33,857 bases of DNA from Flavobacteriales bacterium. GTDB taxonomy: Bacteria > Bacteroidota > Bacteroidia > Flavobacteriales_D > Crocinitomicaceae. Location: positions 1 to 33,857 of the forward strand of contig VEQH01000050.1 in assembly GCA_018883325.1 (NCBI GenBank), written 5' to 3'. This document shows, piece by piece, positions 24,799 to 33,857 of the stretch. Both the position numbers and the translations under genes were made by a program. The first letter of the stretch is position 1. Each line of letters starts with the position of its first letter. The notes beneath the pieces are model-generated. The model did not search any database, was not told the DNA's origin, and saw nothing but the letters and a program-made list of their open reading frames with translations.

Positions 24799-27036
24799 AT
24801 GGAAAGCACACTTCAAAAAGAAGCAACACTCGAACAAGCAATTGATTTAGGACTAAGAGCAGACGAGTTTGAAATGATCAAAGAGATTTTAGGAAGAACT
24901 CCAAATTTTACTGAAACCGCTGTTTATTCAGTGATGTGGTCGGAACATTGTTCGTATAAAAATTCAATATTATGGTTGAAAACTTTACCAAAAGATGGTC
25001 CTCACATGTTGGTTAAAGCAGGTGAAGAAAATGCAGGTTTAGTTGATATTGGCGATGGTTTGGGTTGTGTTTTTAAAATTGAATCACACAATCACCCAAG
25101 TGCTTTAGAACCTTATCAAGGTGCAGCAACAGGTGTGGGTGGAATCAATCGCGATATTTTTACAATGGGTGCTCGTCCAATTGCTCAATTAAATTCTTTA
25201 CGCTTTGGAAATATCGAACAAGCAAGAACTAAATGGCTTGTAAAAGGTGTTACGAAAGGTATTGGCGATTATGGAAATGCTTTTGGAATTCCAATTGTTG
25301 GTGGCGAAGTGTTTTTTGATGATTCATACAACACAAATCCATTAGTAAATGCTTTCTCTGCTGGAATTATTGACACATCAAAAATGATTTCTGCAACAGC
25401 AAAAGGTCCTGGCAACCCTGTTTTTATTGTAGGTTCTGCAACTGGTAAAGATGGAATCGCAGGAGCAGCTTTTGCTTCTAAAGATATTACTGAGGATTCT
25501 GCAAATGATTTGCCATCAGTGCAAGTTGGAGATCCATTTATGGAAAAATTGCTGTTAGAAGCAACAATGGAATTAGCAGGTACTGATTGTATACGTGGTA
25601 TGCAAGATATGGGAGCAGCTGGAATTACGTGTTCAACTTGTGAAATGAGTGCTGCAGGAAATGTTGGAATGGATATTCACTTAGATAAAGTTCCTACTCG
25701 TCAAGACAATATGCTACCATACGAAATTTTACTTTCTGAATCGCAAGAAAGAATGTTGGTGGTTGTTGAAAAAGGAAAAGAATCTGTTGTTAAAAATATT
25801 TTTGATAAATGGGATTTACACGCTGAGGAAATCGGTGTGGTTACTGATTCCGATCGTGTTCGTTATTTTATGAATGGTGAATTGGTTGGTGATGTACCTT
25901 GTCAATCATTAGTTTTAGGTGGAGGTGCTCCGCAATATAAAAGAGAATATAAAGAACCTGCTTATTATCAAGAATTTAAAAAATTCTCAATTGACTCAGT
26001 AACAATGCCTGAGAATTTAAAAGAAGTTGGATTTAAGCTATTGGGATTGCCAAATATTGCTTCAAAACGTTGGGTTTATGAACAATATGATTCAATGGTT
26101 GGAACAAAAAACATGACAACGAATCGTCCTTCAGATGCAGGAGTTGTAAATATCAAAGGAACCAACAAAGCATTAGCAATGACAGTTGATTGCAACTCGC
26201 GATATGTCAATGCAGATCCAGAGGTTGGAACAATGATTGCTGTTTCTGAAGCTGCTAGAAATATTGTTTGTGCTGGAGGAATTCCAAGTGCAATAACGAA
26301 TTGTTTGAACTTTGGAAATCCATACAATCCAGAATCTTATTGGCAATTTGTTGGTGCAATCAAAGGAATGTCAGCGGCTTGTTTGAAATTTGAAACACCA
26401 GTAACAGGTGGAAATGTTTCATTCTACAATCAAACTTCAATGAACGGGGTTGAAGTACCTGTGTTCCCTACTCCAACAATTGGAATGATTGGAATTGTGC
26501 CTGATAAGGATAAAGTAATGACCTTAGACTTCAAACAAAAAGGAGATTTAATTTTCTTAATTGGAGATTACATCGAGGACATTGCATCTTCAGAATATTT
26601 GGCAACTTACCACGGAATAAAAGCCTCCCCTGCTCCTTATTTCGACTTAGAAAAAGAATATCAAATGCAAAATGCCGTTAAGGGATTGATTGAACATAAT
26701 TTAGTAAATGCTGTTCATGATGTTGCTGATGGAGGATTGTATGTAACTTTGGTAGAAATGTCTATGCCTAGAGAATTAGGTTTTGATATTGTTACTGATT
26801 CAGAAGTGCGTGAGGACGCATTTTTATTTGGTGAAGGTCAAGGTCGTGTGGTAGTAACTGTAACGGAAGAACAAGAAGAGGAATTCTTAGAATATATGGT
26901 AGAAACTGGAGTGAATTTAACTTTGCTTGGACACGTTACCAAAGGAAAATTGCAAGTTGACGAAATGCCTTTCGGATTCATTTCTGAAGCGAAAGAAATT
27001 TATGACAATGCACTTGCAAAACATTTAGAAAATTAA
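24799..27036 (+). CDS. purL: Phosphoribosylformylglycinamidine synthase subunit PurL (745 aa)
   Basis: ATP-dependent conversion of FGAR to FGAM in purine synthesis, using ammonia delivered by the PurQ/PurS partners. This is the short (small-PurL) form of about 745 residues. Visible motifs include [11 protein letters not shown] with the catalytic His, [20 protein letters not shown] for ATP/Mg binding, [37 protein letters not shown] and [14 protein letters not shown]. The start at 24799 is preferred over 24769 because a -7 box lies between them. It is the first gene of an operon with a DUF4290 gene (1 bp gap), murA and a thioredoxin-like gene. purQ and purS are not in the window. Confidence 0.96.
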   Translation: MESTLQKEATLEQAIDLGLRADEFEMIKEILGRTPNFTETAVYSVMWSEHCSYKNSILWLKTLPKDGPHMLVKAGEENAGLVDIGDGLGCVFKIESHNHPSALEPYQGAATGVGGINRDIFTMGARPIAQLNSLRFGNIEQARTKWLVKGVTKGIGDYGNAFGIPIVGGEVFFDDSYNTNPLVNAFSAGIIDTSKMISATAKGPGNPVFIVGSATGKDGIAGAAFASKDITEDSANDLPSVQVGDPFMEKLLLEATMELAGTDCIRGMQDMGAAGITCSTCEMSAAGNVGMDIHLDKVPTRQDNMLPYEILLSESQERMLVVVEKGKESVVKNIFDKWDLHAEEIGVVTDSDRVRYFMNGELVGDVPCQSLVLGGGAPQYKREYKEPAYYQEFKKFSIDSVTMPENLKEVGFKLLGLPNIASKRWVYEQYDSMVGTKNMTTNRPSDAGVVNIKGTNKALAMTVDCNSRYVNADPEVGTMIAVSEAARNIVCAGGIPSAITNCLNFGNPYNPESYWQFVGAIKGMSAACLKFETPVTGGNVSFYNQTSMNGVEVPVFPTPTIGMIGIVPDKDKVMTLDFKQKGDLIFLIGDYIEDIASSEYLATYHGIKASPAPYFDLEKEYQMQNAVKGLIEHNLVNAVHDVADGGLYVTLVEMSMPRELGFDIVTDSEVREDAFLFGEGQGRVVVTVTEEQEEEFLEYMVETGVNLTLLGHVTKGKLQVDEMPFGFISEAKEIYDNALAKHLEN

Positions 27037-27037
27037 A

Positions 27038-27691
27038 ATGGAATACAACACAACAAGAAATCATCTGATTCTACCAGAATATGGCAGAAATGTTCAAAAC
27101 ATGATTGCACATGCTAAAGAATTAGAAGATCGTTCTGAGAGAAATAGAGCTGTACAAGCAATCATTGAAGTGATGGGACAATTAAATCCACACTTACGTG
27201 ACGTTGATGATTACAGACACAAACTTTGGACACATTTATTCGTAATGGCAAACTTCGACTTAGATGTCGATACACCTTATGAAATTCCAAAACCTGAGGT
27301 ATTGAATGAGAAACCAGAATGGATGGAATACCCAAAAAGCAATATTAAATACGGCCATTACGGGAAATATACACCTATGATTTTGGAAACTTCTAAAAAA
27401 ACTGTAGATCCAAACGAACGTGAATATTTAAAAACTTCGATGGCAAATTTTATGAAAAAGCAATACCTTTCTCATAACAATGATGCCGTTGAAAACAATG
27501 TTATTGCTGGTCATTTAAAAGAATTGTCAGACGGAGAATTGATACTAGAAAACCCTGATGAACTGGTAAATACAAATACAATTCTTCGCGCAATGGGCAT
27601 TGGAACGAATAACAATAAGAAATTTGGTAAGAAATCAAATTTCAAACAGAAACAAAACCAAAATCAAAAACAAAAATTCAAAAAGCAATAA
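27038..27691 (+). CDS. DUF4290 domain protein (217 aa)
   Basis: Bacteroidota-specific protein of unknown function, found in many genomes next to murA. Residues 1-180 form the DUF4290 domain: EYNTTRNHLILPEYGRNVQN, then RNRAVQAIIEVMGQLNPHLR and DDYRHKLWTHLFVM, a helical, charged, soluble fold. The last ~25 residues are a Lys/Gln/Asn-rich tail (FKQKQNQNQKQKFKKQ) that looks disordered and nucleic-acid- or membrane-attractive. It starts 1 bp after purL and ends 3 bp before murA, so all three are cotranscribed. The position suggests an envelope- or growth-related role, but nothing in the sequence proves it. Confidence 0.9.
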   Translation: MEYNTTRNHLILPEYGRNVQNMIAHAKELEDRSERNRAVQAIIEVMGQLNPHLRDVDDYRHKLWTHLFVMANFDLDVDTPYEIPKPEVLNEKPEWMEYPKSNIKYGHYGKYTPMILETSKKTVDPNEREYLKTSMANFMKKQYLSHNNDAVENNVIAGHLKELSDGELILENPDELVNTNTILRAMGIGTNNNKKFGKKSNFKQKQNQNQKQKFKKQ

Positions 27692-27694
27692 AAA

Positions 27695-29002
27695 ATGGCT
27701 TCATTTGAAATATATGGTGGAAAACCTTTAAAAGGAGAATTATATCCTCAAGGTGCAAAAAACGAAGCACTTCAAGTTTTATGTGCCCCGCTTTTAACCG
27801 AGGAAAAAGTTACAATTTCTAATATTCCTGATATTGTTGATGTAAACAAGTTGATGGCTTTGCTTCAAACGATGGGAGTTAAAATCGAAAAGGTTGAAAA
27901 GGGAACTTATATTTTTCAAGCGAAAGACATTGATTTAGCTTATTTAGAAACCGAAGACTTCAAAAAAAGAGCATCTGCTTTACGCGGTTCAATTATGATT
28001 GTTGGCCCATTATTGGCACGTTTTGGAAGAGGATTTATTCCAAAACCAGGTGGTGACAAAATTGGAAGACGTCGTTTAGACACCCACTTTGAAGGTTTTG
28101 CATTGCTTGGAGCAAAGTTCAATTACGATGCTGGCGAACACTTTTATTCAGTTGAAGCTGAACAATTAAAAGGAACGTATATTCACTTAGATGAAGCTTC
28201 TGTAACTGGAACGGCCAATGTTTTGATGGCTGCTGTTATGGCAGAGGGAACTACAACTTTTTACAATGCTGCTTGCGAACCTTACATTCAACAATTATGT
28301 AAAATGTTAAATTCTATGGGAGCAAAAATCTCTGGAATTAGTTCAAATTTGTTAATTATTGAAGGAGTTAAAGAATTAAAAGGCTGTTTCCATCGTATTC
28401 TTCCAGACATGATTGAAATTGGAAGTTTCATTGGTTTAGCAGCAATGACTCAATCTGAGATTACGATTAAAGATGTGAGTTGGGATAATTTGGGAATAAT
28501 TCCGAATGTATTCCGAAGAATGGGAATTAAATTAGAACGAAGAGGTGATGATATTTTTATTCCTGCGCAAGAAAAATACGAAATTGATACGTTTATTGAT
28601 GGTTCTATTTTAACCATTTATGATGCGCCTTGGCCAGGTTTTACTCCTGATTTACTTTCCATTATTTTAGTAGTCGCAACGCAAGCTAAAGGCTCTGTTT
28701 TAATTCATCAAAAAATGTTTGAATCTAGATTGTTTTTCGTTGATAAACTAATTGACATGGGGGCTCAAATCATTTTATGTGACCCACATAGAGCAACAGT
28801 AATTGGCTTAAATCGTGAGCATTCATTAAAAGGAATCAATATGACTTCTCCTGATATTCGCGCAGGTGTTTCTTTGTTAATCGCAGCGCTTTCTGCAAAA
28901 GGAAAAAGTGTGATAGAAAACATTGAACAAATCGACAGAGGTTACCAAGATATTGAAATGAGGTTGCGTAATATTGGTGCCGATATTAGGAGAATAGGAT
29001 AA
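27695..29002 (+). CDS. murA: UDP-N-acetylglucosamine 1-carboxyvinyltransferase MurA (435 aa)
   Basis: First committed step of peptidoglycan synthesis: transfer of enolpyruvyl from PEP to UDP-GlcNAc in the cytoplasm. The conserved Lys22-Asn23 (GAKNEAL) is present. The active-site loop reads PKPGGDKIGRRRLDTHFEG. Asp121 occupies the place of the E. coli Cys115, the residue alkylated by fosfomycin. C-to-D versions are known natural enzymes, for example in mycobacteria and chlamydiae, and are insensitive to the drug. Further motifs (DEASVTGTANVLMAA, IEIGSFIGLAA, PGFTPDLLSII, DIRAGVSLLIAAL) are typical. The length is normal. Its stop overlaps the next gene by one base (TAATG). Confidence 0.96.
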   Translation: MASFEIYGGKPLKGELYPQGAKNEALQVLCAPLLTEEKVTISNIPDIVDVNKLMALLQTMGVKIEKVEKGTYIFQAKDIDLAYLETEDFKKRASALRGSIMIVGPLLARFGRGFIPKPGGDKIGRRRLDTHFEGFALLGAKFNYDAGEHFYSVEAEQLKGTYIHLDEASVTGTANVLMAAVMAEGTTTFYNAACEPYIQQLCKMLNSMGAKISGISSNLLIIEGVKELKGCFHRILPDMIEIGSFIGLAAMTQSEITIKDVSWDNLGIIPNVFRRMGIKLERRGDDIFIPAQEKYEIDTFIDGSILTIYDAPWPGFTPDLLSIILVVATQAKGSVLIHQKMFESRLFFVDKLIDMGAQIILCDPHRATVIGLNREHSLKGINMTSPDIRAGVSLLIAALSAKGKSVIENIEQIDRGYQDIEMRLRNIGADIRRIG

Positions 29003-29520
29003 TGAAAAAGCAATTTTTTATAACCCTCGGAATAATAATTATTTTGGGCTGTGTTTCGGTTTGTATGCGCAATCCTAAAACTGAATTGAAGGTAAATACA
29101 GCGCCTGAAATTGAATTGATTTCACCGAGTGGTAAAGTTGTTAAGCTATCAAAACTTCGTGGTAAACTTGTACTTATTGACTTTTGGGCATCTTGGTGTG
29201 GCCCATGTCGAAGAGAAAATCCAAATGTTGTGGAAGCTTATTTGAAATATAAGAATTCCAAATTCAAAAATGCTAAAGGTTTTGAAGTGTACAGTGTTTC
29301 TTTAGATCGCGATGAAAAAGCTTGGAAAGAAGCAATCAAAACAGATAAATTAGTGTGGAAAAACCACGGTTGGGATAAAGAAGGAAAAGCTTCTGCAGCA
29401 TACAATGTTTCTTCAATACCTTCCGGTTTTCTAATCGATGGAGAAGGTAAAATCATAGCTCAAGGTGGTCAACTGAGAGGAATGAATTTGCATTTGACCA
29501 TTGAAAAACAAATGAAATAA
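29002..29520 (+). CDS. TlpA-family thiol-disulfide oxidoreductase, probable lipoprotein (172 aa)
   Basis: Thioredoxin-fold protein facing the periplasm. The N-terminus is a signal with a lipobox-like ILGC (Cys17), so lipid anchoring is likely but not certain. The redox motif is WASWCGPCRREN with Cys66 and Cys69. FDFWASWC, the YSVSLDRDEKAW insert typical of the TlpA/ResA group, and the cis-Pro region SSIPSGFLID are all visible. Probable roles are cytochrome c maturation or envelope redox control. It is the last gene of the purL-DUF4290-murA operon and ends 1 bp before the convergent nucleoside phosphorylase stop, leaving no room for an intergenic terminator. Confidence 0.9.
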   Translation: MKKQFFITLGIIIILGCVSVCMRNPKTELKVNTAPEIELISPSGKVVKLSKLRGKLVLIDFWASWCGPCRRENPNVVEAYLKYKNSKFKNAKGFEVYSVSLDRDEKAWKEAIKTDKLVWKNHGWDKEGKASAAYNVSSIPSGFLIDGEGKIIAQGGQLRGMNLHLTIEKQMK

Positions 29521-29521
29521 A

Positions 29522-30391
29522 TTAGATTCGATTTAAAACATATTCGATCAAACCATTCATTTCTTTATCATAACCTTTTGAAAATTCGTAATTAGGTCTA
29601 TTTGCTACACCAAGACAAATGGTTGTGCATTTATGTCCTAATGCTTTTCCTAAAGCAAACAAAGCAGAACTTTCCATTTCAAAATTTAAGATTTGAAGTC
29701 CATTATTTTCAAATGAGCTCAAACGATTGTGAATTTCTGAAGCATAAGTAGGAATTCTCAAATTTCTTCCTTGTGGACCATAAAACCCAGAACTAGTTAT
29801 CGTAATTCCTTGATGAGTAGATTCTGAAGTTAAACGGTTTGTCAATTCAGAATTGGCTGAAATAAGATAAGGAATTACTTTAGCTGGAAGCCCAATGTGA
29901 TTTTGAATTGCTTCGCCTAATGCAAGCTCTTTCTCATCAAAAGGTATTTCATAGAAATGAGCGATATTGTCAAGTCCAAGTGCGTGAGAAGACAAAATAT
30001 AAGAATGAATAGGTATATGTGATTGAACAATACCACAAGTGCCAATTCGAATAATCTCTAAATTAGTTTTAGCCTCTTTTTCAATTCTATTTGCTAAATC
30101 AATGTTCACCAAAGCATCAAGTTCGTTTACAACAATATCAATGTTATCAGTTCCAATACCTGTTGAAAGTACGGAGATTCTTTTTCCTTGATAAATACCT
30201 GTTTGACAAGTAAATTCGCGATGATGCGATTGATGTTCAATTGAATCAAAGAATTGTGAAATCAAACCTACTCTATCCTGATCTCCAACAACAATTATTT
30301 TTGTTGCCAAGTTTTCAGGAGAAAACCCTAAATGATAAACTTGATTTTTAGCATTTAAAACTAAATCGGTCGCGGGAAAATGTTTTAGCAT
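29522..30391 (-). CDS. Nucleoside phosphorylase (uridine phosphorylase-like, 289 aa)
   Basis: PNP/UDP phosphorylase superfamily (PNP_UDP_1), which splits a nucleoside with phosphate to a base and (deoxy)ribose-1-phosphate. GDQDRVGLISQFFD (about 36-49) forms the phosphate-binding start. STGIGTDNIDIVVNEL (about 76-91) replaces the usual GxGxPxxxI loop. IIRIGTCGIVQSHI is the second phosphate motif. FEMESSALFALGKALGHKC (about 241-259) contains the ribose-binding Glu-Met-Glu. The base specificity (uridine versus purine) cannot be fixed. The start lies 1 bp beyond the DUF4197 stop, so the two genes are cotranscribed. Confidence 0.9.
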   Translation of the reverse strand: MLKHFPATDLVLNAKNQVYHLGFSPENLATKIIVVGDQDRVGLISQFFDSIEHQSHHREFTCQTGIYQGKRISVLSTGIGTDNIDIVVNELDALVNIDLANRIEKEAKTNLEIIRIGTCGIVQSHIPIHSYILSSHALGLDNIAHFYEIPFDEKELALGEAIQNHIGLPAKVIPYLISANSELTNRLTSESTHQGITITSSGFYGPQGRNLRIPTYASEIHNRLSSFENNGLQILNFEMESSALFALGKALGHKCTTICLGVANRPNYEFSKGYDKEMNGLIEYVLNRI

Positions 30392-30392
30392 A

Positions 30393-31133
30393 TTAATTCG
30401 TTAGACTACCAAAAACTTTTGTTAAAATATCTGTTACTCGAGCAGCAGGATCTTTGCGGATTTTATTTTCTTCCTTTTCAACCATTTGGAACAATCCTTT
30501 AATTGCTAATTCTGTTACATAAGCATCTAAGTCAGGATTCAGTTTCTGTCCTCCAGATAGTGCCATTGCACCGTTATATTTTGTAATTATTGGATTCCAA
30601 TATTCCGTTAATTTAACCCTTGATGTTGCCTCTTTAACTTTTGGAGAAAATGCTGTAACCAATTTAGCCGTTGTTTGGTCTTTCAAGAATTTAGTTGCGG
30701 CACCGTCTCCTCCATTCAAAATTGCAAATCCATCTTGAACACTCATATTTTTAATAGCATCAATAAAAATAGGTAAAGCTTCTTTTGTGGCTTCTTCAGC
30801 AGCTCTATTCAAAGTAGTTTCAAATTTCTCTACTTGACCACTTAAGCCCCAATCTAATGCTTTATCTTTTACAGCCTGTGCATCAGGAGGAAACGGAAGA
30901 CGAATTGCATCATTTTTTAAAAAACCATCTGTTACTGATGTAAAATTTACAGCGTTTTTTATTCCAACAGATAATGCCTCTCTTAAACCTGAAATTACCT
31001 CATCGTTAGTAAGTTTAGGCATTGTTGATTGACTGTTTGTTGGTGTAGTTAAAACTCCTGCCGCCTCATTGAGGACATCACAAGAGACCAATGAAATAGA
31101 TACAATTGGAATTAAAAGAGCCGTTAATCTCAT
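30393..31133 (-). CDS. DUF4197 lipoprotein (246 aa)
   Basis: Protein of unknown function, found in Bacteroidota and Proteobacteria. The signal peptide ends in the lipobox LVSC (MRLTALLIPIVSISLVSC), so a lipid-anchored periplasmic or outer-membrane protein is expected. Residues of about 40-246 form the helical DUF4197 domain: NDEVISGLREALSVGIKNAV, then FLKNDAIRLPFPPD, FVDAIKNMSV-like FIDAIKNMSVQDG, ILNGGDGAATKFLKDQT and YWNPIITKYN. The end (RVTDILTKVFGSLTN) is complete. It is the first gene of a two-gene unit with the nucleoside phosphorylase. Confidence 0.9.
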   Translation of the reverse strand: MRLTALLIPIVSISLVSCDVLNEAAGVLTTPTNSQSTMPKLTNDEVISGLREALSVGIKNAVNFTSVTDGFLKNDAIRLPFPPDAQAVKDKALDWGLSGQVEKFETTLNRAAEEATKEALPIFIDAIKNMSVQDGFAILNGGDGAATKFLKDQTTAKLVTAFSPKVKEATSRVKLTEYWNPIITKYNGAMALSGGQKLNPDLDAYVTELAIKGLFQMVEKEENKIRKDPAARVTDILTKVFGSLTN

Positions 31134-31167
31134 AATTAAATATTTTTATAAATGTAAGATAAAAAAG

Positions 31168-31206
31168 AAACGCATCTACATTCCTTTTAGAATTATAGAT
31201 GCGTTT
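31168..31206 (-). terminator. Terminator of the T9SS type B gene
   Basis: AAACGCATCTA (31168-31178) pairs perfectly with TAGATGCGTTT (31196-31206), an 11-bp stem with a 17-nt loop. On the minus strand it is followed by CTTTTTTATC. It lies about 18 bp after the type B gene stop and before the DUF4197 gene. Confidence 0.8.
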
Positions 31207-31223
31207 AAGAAATTTTAGCAATA

Positions 31224-33857
31224 CTATTTTAAGACATTGATGTAACCAACATATTGACTTCTACCATCAGAATTCAACTCTTTGTAGGACATTTTCCACG
31301 TATATGCTCCTTGTGGTACTTTTTGGTTTTTATATGTTCCATCCCACTCTGCGCTTGCATCATAAGATTCCCACATTAATTCTCCCCATCTGTTAAAGAT
31401 TTCAACTTTAAAATTCATAAAATCGATCCCTTCAATGAAGAATTTCCAAGTTTGATTATGTTCATCTCCATCTGGTGTAAATGAATTTGGAACATATAAA
31501 ATCACATCAGGATTTATATTTAAGTTGATAGTTGTTGTATCAATACAACCATCAGATGTGGTAACAATCAAACTTACAGGATATGCACCAGCAACTCCCT
31601 CTTGAAAAACCAAAGTTGCGTTATTTCCATTTGAACTAACACTTAAAGCATCAGGACAAATCCATTGCCAATTAATTACATCTCCCATCGAGTTATCGAA
31701 AGCTTGAATAGTTGTCTCAAACCAAGTTGCAGGATTTTTAGAGAAAGTGAAATAAGCGTTTGGCACAGGTGTTACCTCAATCAGCGTAGGAATAATTGTA
31801 TCGTAAACACATCCATATATTGAAGTAACTGTCATTGTAACTCCATAAACACCAACATTAGGGAAAGTTGCATTTAAGGACTGTGCTCCACTCAAAGTAT
31901 AACTTGAATTATTTGAAAAAGTGTAATTAGTCGTTGCAATTTCGTTTGGTAAATTTGAAGTATTCGTAAAATTGAAAACACCCGGCTCACAATCTTTAAC
32001 TTTATCTGGAGAAACAGTTGGGAAAATTTGAGTTGGATTCGTAACAACAAAACATTCTTGGTCTGCAGGTGAACCACATTGTTCCGATAGTGTAACACAG
32101 TAGTTGTTTACAGTTCCTGTCGGAGTTACAACGATTGAAGTCCCAGTACCAATTGGATTACCATTTTCAGTCCAAGTGTAAGTGTATGCAGATGATCCAC
32201 CTGTTCCAAGAGCTCTTAATGTAATTACTGAGTTAGCGCAAATTAATGTATCAGGCGTATGCTGTACAATTGTCAAAGGATTTGGTTGAGTTAAATTGAA
32301 ATTCAAATTAACAACACAGCCATTTGCATCTCTAACTATAACTGAGTTTGCACCTGCTGGTAAATCTGTTACCGCGTTCGTTACGTTCGTTGAGCCAGAC
32401 CATGTATAAGTGTAAGGAGTTGTTCCTAAAGAAGCAGAAACTGTTGCTGTTCCATTCAACGCTGAATTACAAGTTACATTTGTTTGACTTGTAATTGATG
32501 CTTGCATCGGTGGTATTTCAGTAACGTTTACAGATAAAACACTTGAGCAACCAACACCAGCAGAAATCGTGCAAGTGTATGTTCCTGCAACCAAACCTGT
32601 CGCTGTTTGTGTTGTTTGTCCATTGCTCCACTGATAAGTAACTTGTGGACTTGTTGGAGTTGCTGTTGCTGTTGCTGTTCCATCATTGCCACCTCCACAA
32701 GAAACAAGCGTAGATGCGATGCTAAATGTTACAGGACTATCGCCAACAGTCCCACTTCCTGTAGCTGTACATCCATTTCCATCGACAATCGTTACATTGT
32801 ATGTGCCTGCTCCAAGGTTATTAACAGTTGCTGATGTTGCACCACCAGGTGTCCATGCATACGTGAAAGGACCAACTGAACCTGCACCAGGAACAGCAGT
32901 TACTGAACCCAAGTTTTGTGTACAAAAATCTGAAACGGCATTTACTGTTGCTGTAGGATTCGCCACAGTTATCCACGTTGTATCAGAAATTGCATTCCCA
33001 GTTCCACTTGCTGAACAACCTGATTTTAAGAAATAACCTGTTGTTCCTGAAGGAACTGGGTTGATATTTAAAACTCCTCCATTGTAAGGGAAAGTTTGAC
33101 CAAGTGTATTTCCCCAAGTTACTTGTGGAGTAAATCTCCATGCATTATTTGTTGTTGTCCATTGGGTTGAATTTCTTCCTGGTACAACAACAGCAGCATT
33201 ACCAGCTAAATTGTGAAGACCGTGAACTGCAGTTCCCCCAGCCCAACCAGTACAATTTGGTTTATTTTGCATTCTTGTTTCAATATTGTTTGAAGATTCA
33301 AACAAAACAATTTGGAAAGTTCCAAGTGTCGAAGTACAAGAAAACATTGGACAATTATTCCAAGAAACTACCAATCTTCTGTTTGGAGCTGTACCTAAAA
33401 CTTGGTATCGAACATAAGGACCACCCGACCCAGTACCTGGGTGCCAATCTTGCCAAGGACCCATAATAACATTTTTAGGTACTGTTCCAGCCGTACTAGG
33501 TATTGATGCTGAAGTAAATGAAGTTGGTTGACCAGAAGTAAATCCAATCCAGCCATTACTACCAATGTAAAACTGAGTATATGTATTACCAAAAAAACAA
33601 AAAGAGAATCCAATGTTTTGAGCTGACGAAACTGCATCATCACTCAAAGTTATTGGAGTTCCTAAATTAAAAGGATCTGGTGCGTAGGGAATATTAACTA
33701 CTGCATATTGCGCAGAACCACCAGCAGCTCCTCCACCTACATTATTACAATCATTAATGGTGACTGTTTGATTTGGACAAACAGTTGTATCTTGTCCGAG
33801 ACAAACTGTAACATTTTGAGCTTTAGCTACAAAACTTAAAATTGTAAAAATAAATAT
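31224..33857 (-). CDS. T9SS type B (gliding-motility-associated) surface protein, 5' end cut by the window
   Basis: 877 codons are present. The frame is open to the window edge and begins within a signal peptide (IFIFTILSFVAKAQ), so only the first few codons are missing. A TTG at 33647 is not the start, because the upstream frame is open and encodes the secretion signal and normal protein. The first ~240 residues form a jelly-roll-like beta domain (FCFFGNTYTQFYIGSNGWIG). SprB-like repeats of about 75-80 residues follow (TYAWTPGG, NLGAGTYNVTIVDGNGC, GLVAGTYTCTISAGVGC). PKD-like domains come next (TFPNVGVYGVTMTV, VAGAYPVSLIVTTSDGC). The end (VPNSFTPDGDEHNQTW to YVGYINVLK) is a CHU_C-type type B sorting domain. 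The protein is exported by T9SS and probably presented at the cell surface. Confidence 0.92.
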   Translation of the reverse strand: MFIFTILSFVAKAQNVTVCLGQDTTVCPNQTVTINDCNNVGGGAAGGSAQYAVVNIPYAPDPFNLGTPITLSDDAVSSAQNIGFSFCFFGNTYTQFYIGSNGWIGFTSGQPTSFTSASIPSTAGTVPKNVIMGPWQDWHPGTGSGGPYVRYQVLGTAPNRRLVVSWNNCPMFSCTSTLGTFQIVLFESSNNIETRMQNKPNCTGWAGGTAVHGLHNLAGNAAVVVPGRNSTQWTTTNNAWRFTPQVTWGNTLGQTFPYNGGVLNINPVPSGTTGYFLKSGCSASGTGNAISDTTWITVANPTATVNAVSDFCTQNLGSVTAVPGAGSVGPFTYAWTPGGATSATVNNLGAGTYNVTIVDGNGCTATGSGTVGDSPVTFSIASTLVSCGGGNDGTATATATPTSPQVTYQWSNGQTTQTATGLVAGTYTCTISAGVGCSSVLSVNVTEIPPMQASITSQTNVTCNSALNGTATVSASLGTTPYTYTWSGSTNVTNAVTDLPAGANSVIVRDANGCVVNLNFNLTQPNPLTIVQHTPDTLICANSVITLRALGTGGSSAYTYTWTENGNPIGTGTSIVVTPTGTVNNYCVTLSEQCGSPADQECFVVTNPTQIFPTVSPDKVKDCEPGVFNFTNTSNLPNEIATTNYTFSNNSSYTLSGAQSLNATFPNVGVYGVTMTVTSIYGCVYDTIIPTLIEVTPVPNAYFTFSKNPATWFETTIQAFDNSMGDVINWQWICPDALSVSSNGNNATLVFQEGVAGAYPVSLIVTTSDGCIDTTTINLNINPDVILYVPNSFTPDGDEHNQTWKFFIEGIDFMNFKVEIFNRWGELMWESYDASAEWDGTYKNQKVPQGAYTWKMSYKELNSDGRSQYVGYINVLK

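Noticed and set aside
33395-33647. TTG at 33647 as start of the type B protein, and other frames over this end
   Set aside because: The main frame is open to the window edge and reads a signal peptide upstream of the TTG.

Overview
The window is a piece of a low-GC chromosome from a Bacteroidota species, most likely Flavobacteriales. The reasons are two secreted proteins with type IX secretion (T9SS) C-terminal signals (one type A, one gliding-motility-associated type B), DUF4290 and DUF4197 proteins, -7 boxes of the Bacteroidota form TAnnTTTG with no obvious Shine-Dalgarno sites, and a MurA with Asp at the fosfomycin-target position. A genus cannot be fixed from the sequence alone.

Layout. 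(1) 1-126: the end of an insertion sequence, probably IS256 family, with the first 18 codons of its transposase. (2) 206-11635: a 3,792-residue T9SS cargo protein on the minus strand, with its terminator. It combines a signal peptide, a PA14 domain, a parallel-beta-helix start, a very glycine-rich insert, nine Ig-like repeats of about 95 residues, a long beta-repeat region and a type A sorting domain. (3) 11636-13020: AT-rich, largely non-coding, holding the truncated 5' end of a second secreted adhesin. (4) 13021-17356: an accessory island. A secreted alpha-helical protein is followed by a polysaccharide-export ABC locus that has been broken up. The permease (wzm-like) is present, but its ATPase (wzt-like) survives only as two separate 5' stubs. 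Each stub lies directly behind an accessory gene: an AlbA_2/Schlafen-type ATPase in one case and a RhuM-Fic protein in the other. (5) 17429-22051: a minus-strand cell-wall run: dapF, a conserved hypothetical gene, a GNAT acetyltransferase, mltG, glycosylasparaginase and a D-Ala-D-Ala dipeptidase lipoprotein. (6) 22119-24608: a RelE-type toxin-antitoxin pair, a GNAT acetyltransferase and dihydrolipoyl dehydrogenase. (7) 24799-29520: a tight plus-strand operon of purL, a DUF4290 gene, murA and a TlpA-like thioredoxin lipoprotein. (8) 29522-31133: a nucleoside phosphorylase and a DUF4197 lipoprotein. (9) 31168-33857: a T9SS type B protein with SprB/PKD-like repeats, running off the window.

How the genes fit together. 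The core theme is the cell envelope: precursor synthesis (DapF, MurA), glycan chain termination (MltG), D-Ala-D-Ala cleavage, polysaccharide export, and T9SS-exported surface proteins.

The most unusual structure is the island at 13823-16475. Two wzt 5' stubs differ mainly at silent positions and lie immediately downstream of two unrelated accessory genes. Both lose wzt homology upstream of where a Walker A motif would lie. This looks like repeated gene capture at the wzt start, possibly through homologous recombination on a conserved flank, at a capsule/O-antigen export locus.
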